From: Microvirga vignae
GTDB lineage: Bacteria > Pseudomonadota > Alphaproteobacteria > Rhizobiales > Beijerinckiaceae
NCBI RefSeq assembly: GCF_001017175.1
Contig: NZ_LCYG01000021.1
Coordinates: 26,859-90,858 of the forward strand
Direction: 5' to 3'
Length of the DNA: 64,000 nt
The position numbers were made by a program, and so were the translations under genes. A model generated the notes under the pieces. That model did not search any database and was not told where the DNA came from. It saw nothing but the letters and a program-made list of their open reading frames with translations. How positions within the stretch are numbered: the first letter of the stretch is position 1; every line of letters begins with the position of its first letter. Positions 18,462-28,042 of this stretch are shown here, one piece after another.

Positions 18462-21388
18462 TGAAACGTTTCTGGCTCAGTACCACATTTTCCGCCACGG
18501 TTCTTCTGACCTTCGGGTCGGCATGGTCCCAAACTGCGCCCGATACGCAGATGCGGAGCAGCTTCCGGTCAGCGATGGAGCAGATTGAAAAGCTGCGCCA
18601 GCGCCAGGATCAGGAAGCCTTTGTCGAGCAGGCGCAGCTCCTCCAATTTGGCCTGCCGATCAGTGAGATCAATCCTTTACGCAAAGCTCAGCCGATTGAG
18701 GTTGAACGCCTTCTGGAACGCGCCCTTGCTAATCCAGGCCCGCATTGGCCATCCGCCGCGGTTCGGCGGGCCAAGATGCTGCTCGTTCGCGATAAGGAGC
18801 AAGCTTCGAGCGAGCGTGCTGTCGAACTCCTGCGCCGCGCGGCCGCCATGCAGAACCGCGAGGCGGCTTATCTGTTGGCAGGACTGATGGAAGCTGGCGC
18901 CGGCGTCCCCCGAGATATTGCAGCTGCAAAGGGCTTGTACCAGGTAGCGCTGCGTTTGGGGCACGGTCCTGCGGGTCTGGCCCTCGCAAGGCTTGAGAGC
19001 GATGCGACGAAGGCAAATGTCTTTGCCACCCAAGGCTTGAGACTTCTCTTCCAGGATGCGAGGCAGGGATCTGCAGATGCCGCCAAGACGCTCGCGGATC
19101 ATTATCGCGCAACCAGTGACAGTGCGCCTGAGCGATTGAGTGTCGCGCTCGAATGGTATCGCCGCGCCTCGGATCTCGGCGATCCAGAGGCATCCTTGCG
19201 CCTCGGTCGCATGAGGCTGGATCCTAAAACTACTCTCTATCAGCCGCAGGAGGCGCGATCTGCTTTCGAGAAGGCAGCCAATGGCGGATTGGTGGAGGCA
19301 GCACTCGTGCTGGCGGAGGATCCGCACAAGGGAGGCACGCTCGGAGTTCCAGTGGACGAGGCAGAGCTCTGGCTGAACAGAGCTCTCGAGACCAAGGAAT
19401 CGCGTGCGCTGTTGCTGGGGGCTGAAATTTACAGCCAGCAGGGGAGCGAGGGACGCGAGAAGGCGAAATCGCTTCTGACTGAAGCCCTACAGAATGTCGA
19501 CGACGACCCCGGTGTGCTTGTTGCTCTCGGCAGGCAGCTTCGCAATGGCGACCTCATTGAGCGTAACCTGCCGCGAGCCATCGCGCTCTTCGATAAGGCG
19601 GCGATCGAGGGCAATGCCACGGCGTCTTATGAATATGCGCGCACGGTCCTCTCTTATCCTGATGCCGCCACTGAACCTATGCGAAAGGCGGCTATCGCGC
19701 GGCTTCAAGCCGCCGCGGAGCTTGGGCATGTGAAAGCAGCGATCAGCCTAGGTGACGCTCTTCTGAACGGGAATGGTGTTGCGCCATCTGCTTCAGAGGC
19801 TGTGCGCTGGTACGAGAAGGCTGCCGCAGGTGGAGCTACGATGGCGCTGATCCGCCTTGGCGATTATTACGCCTTGCGTTCCGACGGCGTAGAAATTTCC
19901 CGCGCGTTGGAATGGTACCGGAAAGGTGCCGACGCGAACATCTCGACCGCAATGATACGTCTCGGCCGCATGTATAGCGAGGGCCAGGGAGTTCCACAGG
20001 ATTATGCCCTTGCCGCCACCTGGCTCAGCCGTGCCGCCGCAGCAGGCAGCGGCCCTGCCATGGTGGAACTGAGCGCCCTCTACTCTCGCGCAGGCGGGCC
20101 AGGCCACTTCAATCTTGCTCGGGACGTTCTTGAAAAGGCCGTGCGAGCGGGAGATACGCGTGCTTCCATTGCCCTGGCAAAACTCTATCTCGCACGGGGC
20201 GAGCGGGCCCTTGCGGAATCCGCGTTGAGAAAGATTGCCGAGTCAGGGGATACCGAGGCTGCTCTGCAACTTGCCGAGCTGTACTTGAGTGGAGGAGCCG
20301 ACCAGCTCAATCAAGCCCGCCGGTGGCTTTCTGCTGCGGAGAAGGGAGCTTCCGGCAACGACGGATTGATGGTTCGCATTGCGCTTCTGCAGATGAAGGA
20401 TCCCGGCACAGCGCGGCATGGTGCTGCTGTTCTTGAGTCTCTCGCCCGCAAGAATAACACGGAGGCGATGACGAGCCTTGCTCAGGCTCTGATGGAAGGC
20501 ATAGGCGTTCAGCCTGATGCAAATCGGGCCGAAGCATTGCTCCGGCGGGCCATTCAGCTCGGAAATGACAATGCTCGCTTCGTGCTTGCGAAGGCCTATC
20601 GTGAAGGGAATGGAATCGAGAAAAATCCGGAACGGGCCGTTGCTCTCTATCGTGAAATCTACAACGACGAGCCTGGCGACACGAAGGTTCTACTCGCCTT
20701 GGGCGATGCCTATGTTCGAGGGGAGGGCGTTACCCGGGATAGAGCTCTGGCGACACAGTTTTACGCCCTGGCTGCACAAAATGGCGATCCTGAAGGAAAG
20801 ATGCACCTCGGCATGGCCTATCTCTATGGAGGCGGGGTTCCTCATGATGGCGCCAAGGCTGAGCGTCTTCTCGCGCAGGCTGGAGAGGCCAGTTTGATGA
20901 TGGCTAGGCTCCAGCTTGGAGATGCGAAGGCTTCGGGCATGGGAGCCGCGATCGACCCTGAAGGTGCGTTCGCTTCATTCTTGCGCGCTGCGGAAAGCGG
21001 GTCGCCCGAGGCCATGATCGAAGTCGCGCGAGCGCTCAAGAAGGGGTTCGGCACGCAAAGAGATCCGGCTCTTGCCCAGTCCTGGCTCGAACGGGCGGCC
21101 CGCATGGGAGCGCAGGATGCGCTGTACGAGCTCTATCGCATGAATGCAGTGGCTACAGACGCAAAGCCGCAGGAAGCTGAACGGTGGCTGCTTCAGGCTG
21201 CGCAGAATGGTCATCCGGCCGCCATGTACCATCTGGCTCTGCGCTATCGTCCGCCGTCGGCTGACCAGAACAGCATCGATGGAAATGAGTGGCTCGCCAA
21301 GGCGGCGCAGGCCGGCCATTGGCAGGCCATCAAGGCGATCCGCAAGAAGAAGCTGCCCGAACCTGGGGACAGTGATGACGATGACTAA
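18458..21388 (+). CDS. Giant Sel1-repeat periplasmic protein, AlgK-like (1)
   Basis: A 976-residue protein with a signal peptide (about 1-25, ending AWSQ) and more than twenty Sel1/TPR-like repeats of about 36 residues. Typical units are AIRLGRMYSEGQGVPQDYALAATW-like blocks with GA-G-LG-Y patterns. Pseudomonas AlgK, a much shorter Sel1-type outer-membrane lipoprotein, scaffolds the alginate secretion complex and helps place the porin. This protein has no clear lipobox. It could hold the periplasmic assembly or stand in for missing parts. It overlaps the algL stop by 4 bases. Function beyond scaffold is inference. Confidence 0.85.
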   Translation: MMKRFWLSTTFSATVLLTFGSAWSQTAPDTQMRSSFRSAMEQIEKLRQRQDQEAFVEQAQLLQFGLPISEINPLRKAQPIEVERLLERALANPGPHWPSAAVRRAKMLLVRDKEQASSERAVELLRRAAAMQNREAAYLLAGLMEAGAGVPRDIAAAKGLYQVALRLGHGPAGLALARLESDATKANVFATQGLRLLFQDARQGSADAAKTLADHYRATSDSAPERLSVALEWYRRASDLGDPEASLRLGRMRLDPKTTLYQPQEARSAFEKAANGGLVEAALVLAEDPHKGGTLGVPVDEAELWLNRALETKESRALLLGAEIYSQQGSEGREKAKSLLTEALQNVDDDPGVLVALGRQLRNGDLIERNLPRAIALFDKAAIEGNATASYEYARTVLSYPDAATEPMRKAAIARLQAAAELGHVKAAISLGDALLNGNGVAPSASEAVRWYEKAAAGGATMALIRLGDYYALRSDGVEISRALEWYRKGADANISTAMIRLGRMYSEGQGVPQDYALAATWLSRAAAAGSGPAMVELSALYSRAGGPGHFNLARDVLEKAVRAGDTRASIALAKLYLARGERALAESALRKIAESGDTEAALQLAELYLSGGADQLNQARRWLSAAEKGASGNDGLMVRIALLQMKDPGTARHGAAVLESLARKNNTEAMTSLAQALMEGIGVQPDANRAEALLRRAIQLGNDNARFVLAKAYREGNGIEKNPERAVALYREIYNDEPGDTKVLLALGDAYVRGEGVTRDRALATQFYALAAQNGDPEGKMHLGMAYLYGGGVPHDGAKAERLLAQAGEASLMMARLQLGDAKASGMGAAIDPEGAFASFLRAAESGSPEAMIEVARALKKGFGTQRDPALAQSWLERAARMGAQDALYELYRMNAVATDAKPQEAERWLLQAAQNGHPAAMYHLALRYRPPSADQNSIDGNEWLAKAAQAGHWQAIKAIRKKKLPEPGDSDDDD

Positions 21389-21431
21389 ACAAGACGAACG
21401 AAACGTCAGGTTCAGGATGATGGGAGATCAC

Positions 21432-24290
21432 ATGATGCGCAAGCTTCCCAGCTTCACCGATCTTTGCCTCACGAGCCGAAACAGGGTGACTGCAGGAATT
21501 GTCGTTGCTGTATCCCTCGCGGGTCTCTTCGGATACCCAACTGCTGTTCGTGCGCAGACAGCAGCACCACGCTCCCTGGCTCCAACAGCCGATTTCAGCA
21601 AGCTCTGCGTGGCTCCTCCGAAACTCTCCCTCAAGCGAGACTGGAAGAAGTGGGACAAGTCTCAGGGGACAGGTGATCTTGAGGAAATGTATGACGCAGC
21701 CCTCCTGTATGCGGATGGCGCGCCGCAGGTTCCGCGCGATCCGACCACGGCGAGAAAGCTCCTTGAGGAATTGTCCGGGCGGACTTGGCCCGGAAAGGGA
21801 AGAGCCCTCTATCGCTTAGGGAAGTTGATGCTCGATCCTGCCGCAGGACCCGTGGACTCCGAGCGGGCCGCATCACTGTTCGCGTCTGCCGCCTCCATGT
21901 TGCATATGGATGCAGCGGTGCAACTCGCACGCCTTCACGAGCAGGGCCGCATTGCGGGCGCTGACATCAAGGAGGCGGAGCGGCTTCTGCGCACTGCTTC
22001 TGCCGCCGGTAATGTCGACGGCGTGATCGGTCTCGCGCGGCTTCAGCGTAGCGGCCGTGTTGGTGTCGTGCAGCAAGCCGCCACGGATGATCTGGTCAAA
22101 CTCGGGTTTCTCATCCTGTATGGTGATTTAGGGCGCGGAAAATGCAGCTCCCTTTACGAGATCGGTACGATCCTGTCCGATGAAACGCTTGTCCCGGGCG
22201 GTTTGCCTGAAGCCATGAAATGGTTTGAAGCGGCCGCGCGGCAGGGGGATTACCGGGGCGATTTGGCACTGGCCGAGATTTATGCGCAGGGACGCGCCAA
22301 GGCAGCGCCTAACGTAATCGTCAGGCATCTTACGAGAGCTGCAGATGCAGGCTACGCTCAAGCCATGACGTCTTTGGGCGAGCATCTTCTGCGCGGAGAT
22401 TCTGTTCCAAAGGATATGCCTAAAGCAGTCGCGTGGCTGGAGAAGGCCGGCACCTATGCCGATGTTGATGCTTACAAGATTCTGGCCAGGCACTATCGTG
22501 GCGAGTTCGGCTCGCCTCCTGATCTTCCGAAAGCCGCAGAGGTTTTGTCGCGCGCAGCCGCGCTGCCAGGGCACAGTGCCAGCGTTCTTGTCTCGCTCGC
22601 GCGCCTGCATGCTGCCGGTATCCACGGAAAACCGGACATCAAGACTGCGCTTTCGCTCTACAGACAGGCAGCAGATCGGGGTGAGCCTTCCGGGCTGACG
22701 GAGCTTGCAAAGCTCCTCCTCGCGAGCCCTCAAGACGCGAATGGGACCGATGTTCTAGGTCTTCTTAAGGAAGCCGCCAATCGCGGCAGTCCTGAAGCCA
22801 TGGGGGTTCTTTCCGATCTGTACGAGTGCAGCGCGATCGTTGCTCCTGACGCTGACCAAGCTCGCGCCTGGCTGACGCGGGCAGCCGCGGCAGGACATGC
22901 GCGCAGCATAGCGGCCCTCACTATGCAGGCGAATGTCGACTCCGCTGTTACGCGGCAGAATATGGAGGCTCTCATTCGTTCCGCGGAGAAGGGGGATCGA
23001 GAGAGCATGGTGCTCCTGTCTTTCGCCTACAGAACGGGGCGGGGCATTGATAAAAATGAGCAGCAGGCGATCAAATGGCTGACTGCTGCCCTGGCTCCCG
23101 GTGAGGATCGGGCTCGTGCTCAACTCTTCCTGGCGCGCAAGCTCCTGAATGGTGAGAATACGCCCCGTGATGAAGCCGGCGCTCGCGCCCTCCTCGAAGA
23201 GGTTATGCGGGGTGGTGATGCGAGTGCGACGTTCGAGCTGGGACGTCTTCTGCTGTCGCCCAGCCACACGGATAAGGCCGAGCGCGCTCGCGGCTTGATG
23301 CTGCTTCAGAAGGCGGCATCCTCTGGCAACGCCGCCGCGATGCTTGTCTTGGCGGAGCAGGCAGACAACGAGCTTCGCTCCACGGGCAAGACCGCGCTGG
23401 ATTGGAAAAGAGCCGCGGCAGAAGCCGGAAGCTCTCGCGCAGCGATTTCTCTTGCCGCACTCGTCAAAGATTCGTCCGAGGCTTCGGCATGGATAGCACG
23501 GGCTGAATCGCTTCCTGTCTGTTCTGTACGTGACATGGTGGAGCTTGCGCAGGTGCAGTCTCGGGTGAATGGAACTCAAGGCATTGAAAAGGCTCACATG
23601 TGGCTCCAGCGTGCCATCAATGACATTCAGCTCAACGAACCGGATCCCGCAACGCTGTTTCTGATAGGACGCGTCATGCTCGAAGGCACAGGCGGTCAGA
23701 CTGACAGGCAAGCTGCTCTGCAGTATCTCAAGCGTTCTGCCGAGGCCGGAAAAGTAGAGGCCATGCGGTTCCTTGGTCGCAACTATGCCTCCGGAGCTTT
23801 TGGCGAGGGTAACATCGGTCCTGCCATCGAGTGGCTTGCCAAGGCGCTGCGTGGCGGCGACGAGGGAGCGGCAACCGATCTCGCACGGCTGGCCGGCAGT
23901 TCCGAAACGAATGCGGTACCCGCCATCGCAGCGCTGAAGGAAGTGGCTGAGGGCGGATCCGTGCCAGCCATGCGTGAATTCGGGCGCAGCCTCCAGTTCG
24001 GCTTTGGAGTCGAGGCGGATCCCGAGCAGGGAGCGAACTGGCTGCGCAAGGCAGCCGAGGCAGGCGACACCGTCGCCATGAAGGAGCTCTCTCGCGCCTA
24101 TGCATCCGGTTATGGAGTCGAGCTGTCAGCCAATGCCAGCACGGATTGGTTACTGCGCGCTGCCAATGCCGGTGATGCAGAAGCCATGTATGGCGTCAGC
24201 CTTGCCATGACCCTTGGTTTTGGAACCGAAGTGAACGCCGAGGCCGCGCAAAAGTGGCTCGCCGTAGCCGAGACCGCTGCACGGAAATGA
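21432..24290 (+). CDS. Giant Sel1-repeat periplasmic protein, AlgK-like (2)
   Basis: A 952-residue Sel1-repeat protein, paralogous in style to its upstream neighbour. The signal peptide spans about residues 15-40 (hydrophobic VTAGIVVAVSLAGLFGY, then AVRAQ). Repeats run from about 80 to the end, for example AMTSLGEHLLRGDSVPKDMP. ATG 21432 is preferred: GGGAG lies 5 bases upstream and the signal peptide follows. ATG 21375 and 21381 are in frame but lack a good ribosome site. No catalytic motif is seen. It probably belongs to the periplasmic exopolysaccharide assembly. Confidence 0.84.
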   Translation: MMRKLPSFTDLCLTSRNRVTAGIVVAVSLAGLFGYPTAVRAQTAAPRSLAPTADFSKLCVAPPKLSLKRDWKKWDKSQGTGDLEEMYDAALLYADGAPQVPRDPTTARKLLEELSGRTWPGKGRALYRLGKLMLDPAAGPVDSERAASLFASAASMLHMDAAVQLARLHEQGRIAGADIKEAERLLRTASAAGNVDGVIGLARLQRSGRVGVVQQAATDDLVKLGFLILYGDLGRGKCSSLYEIGTILSDETLVPGGLPEAMKWFEAAARQGDYRGDLALAEIYAQGRAKAAPNVIVRHLTRAADAGYAQAMTSLGEHLLRGDSVPKDMPKAVAWLEKAGTYADVDAYKILARHYRGEFGSPPDLPKAAEVLSRAAALPGHSASVLVSLARLHAAGIHGKPDIKTALSLYRQAADRGEPSGLTELAKLLLASPQDANGTDVLGLLKEAANRGSPEAMGVLSDLYECSAIVAPDADQARAWLTRAAAAGHARSIAALTMQANVDSAVTRQNMEALIRSAEKGDRESMVLLSFAYRTGRGIDKNEQQAIKWLTAALAPGEDRARAQLFLARKLLNGENTPRDEAGARALLEEVMRGGDASATFELGRLLLSPSHTDKAERARGLMLLQKAASSGNAAAMLVLAEQADNELRSTGKTALDWKRAAAEAGSSRAAISLAALVKDSSEASAWIARAESLPVCSVRDMVELAQVQSRVNGTQGIEKAHMWLQRAINDIQLNEPDPATLFLIGRVMLEGTGGQTDRQAALQYLKRSAEAGKVEAMRFLGRNYASGAFGEGNIGPAIEWLAKALRGGDEGAATDLARLAGSSETNAVPAIAALKEVAEGGSVPAMREFGRSLQFGFGVEADPEQGANWLRKAAEAGDTVAMKELSRAYASGYGVELSANASTDWLLRAANAGDAEAMYGVSLAMTLGFGTEVNAEAAQKWLAVAETAARK

Positions 24291-24349
24291 CCGGCGAATA
24301 TGGGTTGGTTTCAGGGACGAGAGATCTTGGTAGCCGAGGACAAATGCAA

Positions 24350-25693
24350 ATGAGAAGTCGAATGATCAGAACGAGTTACATCTTGCTCCTGAGCTGCCTC
24401 ATCACGAGCACAGTGGCTGCCGCACCTGCAAGACAGGAGGAGGTGCCTGAGGCGCCTGCCTCTGCCCCTGCAGGTCCCAGCGTCGCACAGTTGAAAGCCA
24501 TGTCCACGGTCCGCCTTCTCAAACTCGGCCAGGCAGCATTGACGACCAAGATCGATGCTCCAGCTTTCGCAACAGGCCTTGAGGCGTTGAAGATCGCATC
24601 GTCACGGGGCGACCGCGTTGCAACGCGGATTCTGGCGAAGGTCATAGCGCGCCATGAGGTTGCCATCGCAAGTAACGGGCGCTCCAAACTTGAGAGCAAG
24701 CTGAGATATGAAGCGCTCCGTGGCGCATCCAGCTCCGTTCTGGCTGTTGCGGGCATGTATGATCGGGGCGATGGTGTGTCGGTGGACACGAAGAAGGCCG
24801 CAGAATGGTATCTGTGGGCCGCGCGGGTCGGCAACCGCCGGGCCATGGCTCATGTGGCCTATGCCTATGGCTCCGGCCGTGGCGTGGAGCGCAATGAGGA
24901 GGCTGCATTGAAATGGCTTGAGGATGTGAATCCCGGCCGCAGCCGCATAACTCTCGTGGAGATTGGTTGGGCTCTGGCTGCCGGAACCGAAGGTCCTGCA
25001 GACATGCCTGCGGCTCTGCGCTTTTTCGAGAGGGCCGCACAGATCAGCCCGAACGTCGTCTACAAGGTTGCGATGGATCTGGAGCGAGGAACCAATGGTG
25101 TTCAGGATCGCGAAGCGGCAGGCCACTTGATTCGGGTTGCTGCGGAGCGTGGCGACAGTGCCGCCGCGACGCACCTCGCGAATATGCTGGCCGGCAGCGA
25201 CAAGCTGGAGGATCAGCGTCAAGCCGTGCAGTGGTACAGCCTTGCTGCTTTGGACAGGGAGAATGCAGCTGCAGGGCAGGGGCTTTCACGCCTTTTGGCT
25301 CTTCGCCCGAACAGTGAGCTGGTGCCCAACATCATTACTGGGTTGGAGAAGGCAGCCGAGGCCGGCAATCGTGAGGCGCTGATCGGCTTGGCGCAGGCCT
25401 TTAGCGAGGGAACAGGCGTCGACGCTTCGTCTGAACGGGCCGCCAGCCTGCTCCAGCAGGCTGCCGATGCGGGCATTCCCGAAGCGAAATACAGACTGGG
25501 CCTCATGTACAAGTCGGGTATTGGCGTTGATATGGACATGGATAAGGCCATTGCCCTGATGAGCAGCGCTCAGGAAAGCGGATTCCCTCTGGCCGCCGTC
25601 GCGCTGAGCTCCATGGTGGAGCCGTCCGCCACCAGCTCCGTTTCAGAGCCTGTGGTACCCAAGACGGAAGAGGCTGCAACGGAAGCAAAGTGA
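24350..25693 (+). CDS. Sel1-repeat periplasmic protein or lipoprotein, AlgK-like (3)
   Basis: A 447-residue protein and the third Sel1-repeat protein in a row. It is closest in size to Pseudomonas AlgK. The N-terminus (LLLSCLITSTVAAAPA) could be a Sec signal or a weak lipobox around LLSC. Sel1 repeats span about 120-420 (for example VDTKKAAEWYLWAARVGN and GSGRGVERNEEAALKWLED). ATG 24350 is chosen with GAGGA 9 bases upstream; ATG 24344 is also possible. It is the last gene of the operon before the convergent beta-helix gene. Confidence 0.82.
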   Translation: MRSRMIRTSYILLLSCLITSTVAAAPARQEEVPEAPASAPAGPSVAQLKAMSTVRLLKLGQAALTTKIDAPAFATGLEALKIASSRGDRVATRILAKVIARHEVAIASNGRSKLESKLRYEALRGASSSVLAVAGMYDRGDGVSVDTKKAAEWYLWAARVGNRRAMAHVAYAYGSGRGVERNEEAALKWLEDVNPGRSRITLVEIGWALAAGTEGPADMPAALRFFERAAQISPNVVYKVAMDLERGTNGVQDREAAGHLIRVAAERGDSAAATHLANMLAGSDKLEDQRQAVQWYSLAALDRENAAAGQGLSRLLALRPNSELVPNIITGLEKAAEAGNREALIGLAQAFSEGTGVDASSERAASLLQQAADAGIPEAKYRLGLMYKSGIGVDMDMDKAIALMSSAQESGFPLAAVALSSMVEPSATSSVSEPVVPKTEEAATEAK

Positions 25694-25702
25694 TGACTGC
25701 TC

Positions 25703-25731
25703 CAATCGGTCCGACAAGGTCATGCCGATTG
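25703..25731. terminator. Inverted repeat between convergent genes
   Basis: CAATCGG (25703-25709) pairs with CCGATTG (25725-25731) across a 15-base loop, between the last Sel1 gene and the beta-helix gene. There is no T-run, so this is a weak candidate. Confidence 0.35.
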
Positions 25732-25742
25732 AAGCACGCTTC

Positions 25743-26819
25743 TCAACAGGGGCGGCGAGGGTTGACCTTCTCGCCGAACTCGCCCTTGACCTCTGCTCGT
25801 TTTCCTCCGACCACGTTGCCGCAGATCTTGCCTTGGGGGCCGCGCTGAATTTTTAGGCTGCCAACCTGATTGTCACGCAGCGTATTGGAGTAGGCGCTGT
25901 TCCCGATGCCGTCATCGTCCTCATCGCCACCAAGTCGGATTCCGGCGCCGCGATTTCCGTAGACAATATTGTGGCGGAAGACATTGCCGCTCCCACGGGC
26001 ATCAAGACCGGCTGAGTTTTTGTCTCTCTGCCCCGTGCAACGATTGTGCTCGACAATGTTGCCGGACGATCCTTCCTTGATATCGACGCACTCATTCCCA
26101 CGCGTGTTGAATGTGTTGTGATGAATCCAGTTTTCGTTCGAGCGGTCGATCTCACCATCCGGCGCACCCCACCGCCCCAGTTGCTCAGGCGCAGTTCCGA
26201 TATAGACGCCTTCTCCGTTCTTTCCTCCATCTTTGTAGACGAAGTCATAGATACCGCAGTTTTCAATCGATGAGTTCGCGATCTCGTTCCGCTGCGCCTG
26301 ATAGCGCAGTCTTACACATTCCCCGCCTGCGTTCTTGAGGCTCATGCCAATAATGCGAAGGCCCGTGACGCCGTCTCCAGGGCGGTTACCAACAGCATAG
26401 ATCAACTTATCCCGAAAGCTGTCCTTGCCATTTTCTGGAGCATGCCTGCCGTCTATCGTGAAGCCGTGAAGCTCGATGTAGTCGTGATTAATTTCTACGA
26501 TCCTGCCTGCCCCGGCGCCGGAGACGACGGCGTTGCGCCCACCTCTGATCATGATCGGCTTTCCGGGGCGCCCGTTTCGGACCGACCTGAAATCCTGAAA
26601 GTAGCGTCCGGGTGCTAGCTCGATCGTGTCGCCCGGCATGGCGCGCTCCAGGGCTTTCTGAATGCTCTGGATTGGGTCGGATGTGGTGCCGCGCACTGTA
26701 GAGCTGCCCGACGGATCCACAAAGTAAGTTTCAGACAATGCTCGTATCGACGAGAGGATGAGAGAGATACTCGTGAGCAATGCACATAGGAGGGCATGAG
26801 CAGTGCAGTTTCTCTTCAT
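25743..26819 (-). CDS. Secreted right-handed beta-helix protein, possible polysaccharide lyase or epimerase
   Basis: A 358-residue protein with a signal peptide (about 1-30). It then begins FVDPSGSSTVRGTTSDPI, a common N-terminal cap of parallel beta-helix carbohydrate enzymes (PL6, PL9 and pectate-lyase-like). Repeated N/H/G-rich turns follow (for example HHNTFNTRGNECVDIKEGSSG). No DPH epimerase motif is present. Its place at the end of the alginate locus makes an alginate-active lyase plausible, but no catalytic set could be assigned. ATG 26819 has GGAG 6 bases upstream. The strand is opposite to the operon. Confidence 0.8.
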   Translation of the reverse strand: MKRNCTAHALLCALLTSISLILSSIRALSETYFVDPSGSSTVRGTTSDPIQSIQKALERAMPGDTIELAPGRYFQDFRSVRNGRPGKPIMIRGGRNAVVSGAGAGRIVEINHDYIELHGFTIDGRHAPENGKDSFRDKLIYAVGNRPGDGVTGLRIIGMSLKNAGGECVRLRYQAQRNEIANSSIENCGIYDFVYKDGGKNGEGVYIGTAPEQLGRWGAPDGEIDRSNENWIHHNTFNTRGNECVDIKEGSSGNIVEHNRCTGQRDKNSAGLDARGSGNVFRHNIVYGNRGAGIRLGGDEDDDGIGNSAYSNTLRDNQVGSLKIQRGPQGKICGNVVGGKRAEVKGEFGEKVNPRRPC

Positions 26820-27226
26820 GGGTATCTCCAGATGAGCGGTCGTTGAGCGTCTCCGTTCATGCATTCATTTGAGGTGCACTCGTCAGCTCAACGGAGGCTT
26901 CGATCAAAGGTTCTCGCCGAGATCGAAGAACGTGAGGAACCAATATCCTGGATGCCTTTGCCTCAGGAAGACCGCCTGATGCCGCCTATACAAAATTGCC
27001 TATCGCATGCTGCCCCGCATGAAAGGGGGTACTTTGTCGTTTCACCGAAGGATAAGCTGAGCTGCAGCTAAAAAACTAATGTTTCCAGTGAACCCCGGCG
27101 CTGCTCTCGGCCTGTGATCGCTGACGATACTCCCTAAGCAGTATCCAATACTCCCTTTGCTGCAGTAGCTCATTACCGATGCGCTCGTATAATCGGAGGT
27201 AATCTTTGCGGAAAAGGTTTCCTCGT
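26820..27226. other. 407-bp divergent intergenic region
   Basis: This region separates the minus-strand beta-helix gene from the first LuxR-type regulator. No convincing gene and no clear operator or terminator is visible. Short open stretches on both strands lack a ribosome site and any family resemblance. It presumably holds both promoters. Confidence 0.45.
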
Positions 27227-28012
27227 ATGACAAACATGCTGCAGATCACGACGATCTTGGGCTGCAAGAATTCCATGCTTCGCGAGGGAATCAAACACAT
27301 TTTATCAAGTACTCGCTACAAGGTGCATCCTGAAGATCTAAGCTGCAGGAGCACGGTACTGCCTCAACTGTATGGTAATTCGTCACTGCTCTTCATCATT
27401 GATAGCAATCTCTATCCGAACGGGATGAGCAATGTGATTAGAGAGCTGAAAGGCCAGCATTCCCACGCCCATGTTGTCGTTCTAGCGGACGGCTTCGATC
27501 TCGAAGAGATGAAGATTGTCATCCAAGCCGGCGCTGACGGGTATTGTCTCGCAACAACAGGATGCGAGGCGCTGATCAAGTATCTGGATCTTGTGATGCT
27601 GGGAGAAGTGGTGTTCCCCTCTTCAGCGCTTCTGAATGCAATTATGCCCTCAAGCGAAGTGGATATTGACCAAAGAGAAAGTTCATCGATTGCGATGTCG
27701 GTTCCTCCAGCAGAACGCTTGATGGATGCCAAGGATTCCGTCATTCGTACGTTGTCCAGCCGCGAGGCCGAGATTCTGCAATGCCTGATGGAAGGCGCGC
27801 CCAATAAGGTCATTGCACGTAAGCTCGATGTCGCTGAAGCGACCGTAAAGGTGCATATCAAGGCTATCTTGCGGAAGATCCGCGTGGCGAATCGCACGCA
27901 GGCTGCCATGTGGGCCGTCAATCATTTGTCAGGTTCGAGCCAAGATGCCTCCTGGCTCCAGGCCGGCGATCACACAGCACATCAAAACTCGTCGCTGCTG
28001 AAAATTTTCTAG
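27227..28012 (+). CDS. LuxR/NarL-type regulator with degenerate receiver domain (1)
   Basis: A 261-residue regulator. The N-terminal half has receiver-like topology (FIIDSN with a possible phospho-Asp, GADGYCLATTG). However, the acidic pair at the start is absent and the conserved Lys position is Ala (GYCLATT instead of a GYLLK type). The C-terminal GerE helix-turn-helix is complete: LSSREAEILQCLMEGAPNKVIARKL, then ATVKVHIKAILRKI. It probably binds DNA without classical phosphorylation. ATG 27227 is preferred over the TTG at 27206. It lies next to the alginate locus and has a paralogue 600 bases downstream. Confidence 0.86.
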   Translation: MTNMLQITTILGCKNSMLREGIKHILSSTRYKVHPEDLSCRSTVLPQLYGNSSLLFIIDSNLYPNGMSNVIRELKGQHSHAHVVVLADGFDLEEMKIVIQAGADGYCLATTGCEALIKYLDLVMLGEVVFPSSALLNAIMPSSEVDIDQRESSSIAMSVPPAERLMDAKDSVIRTLSSREAEILQCLMEGAPNKVIARKLDVAEATVKVHIKAILRKIRVANRTQAAMWAVNHLSGSSQDASWLQAGDHTAHQNSSLLKIF

Positions 28013-28042
28013 TCTGCGAAGTGATGCGGAAACGTCCTGTTC

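Noticed and set aside
21144..21431. N-terminal extension of the second Sel1 protein into its upstream neighbour
   Set aside because: It overlaps the preceding gene; a signal peptide and a good ribosome site begin at 21432.
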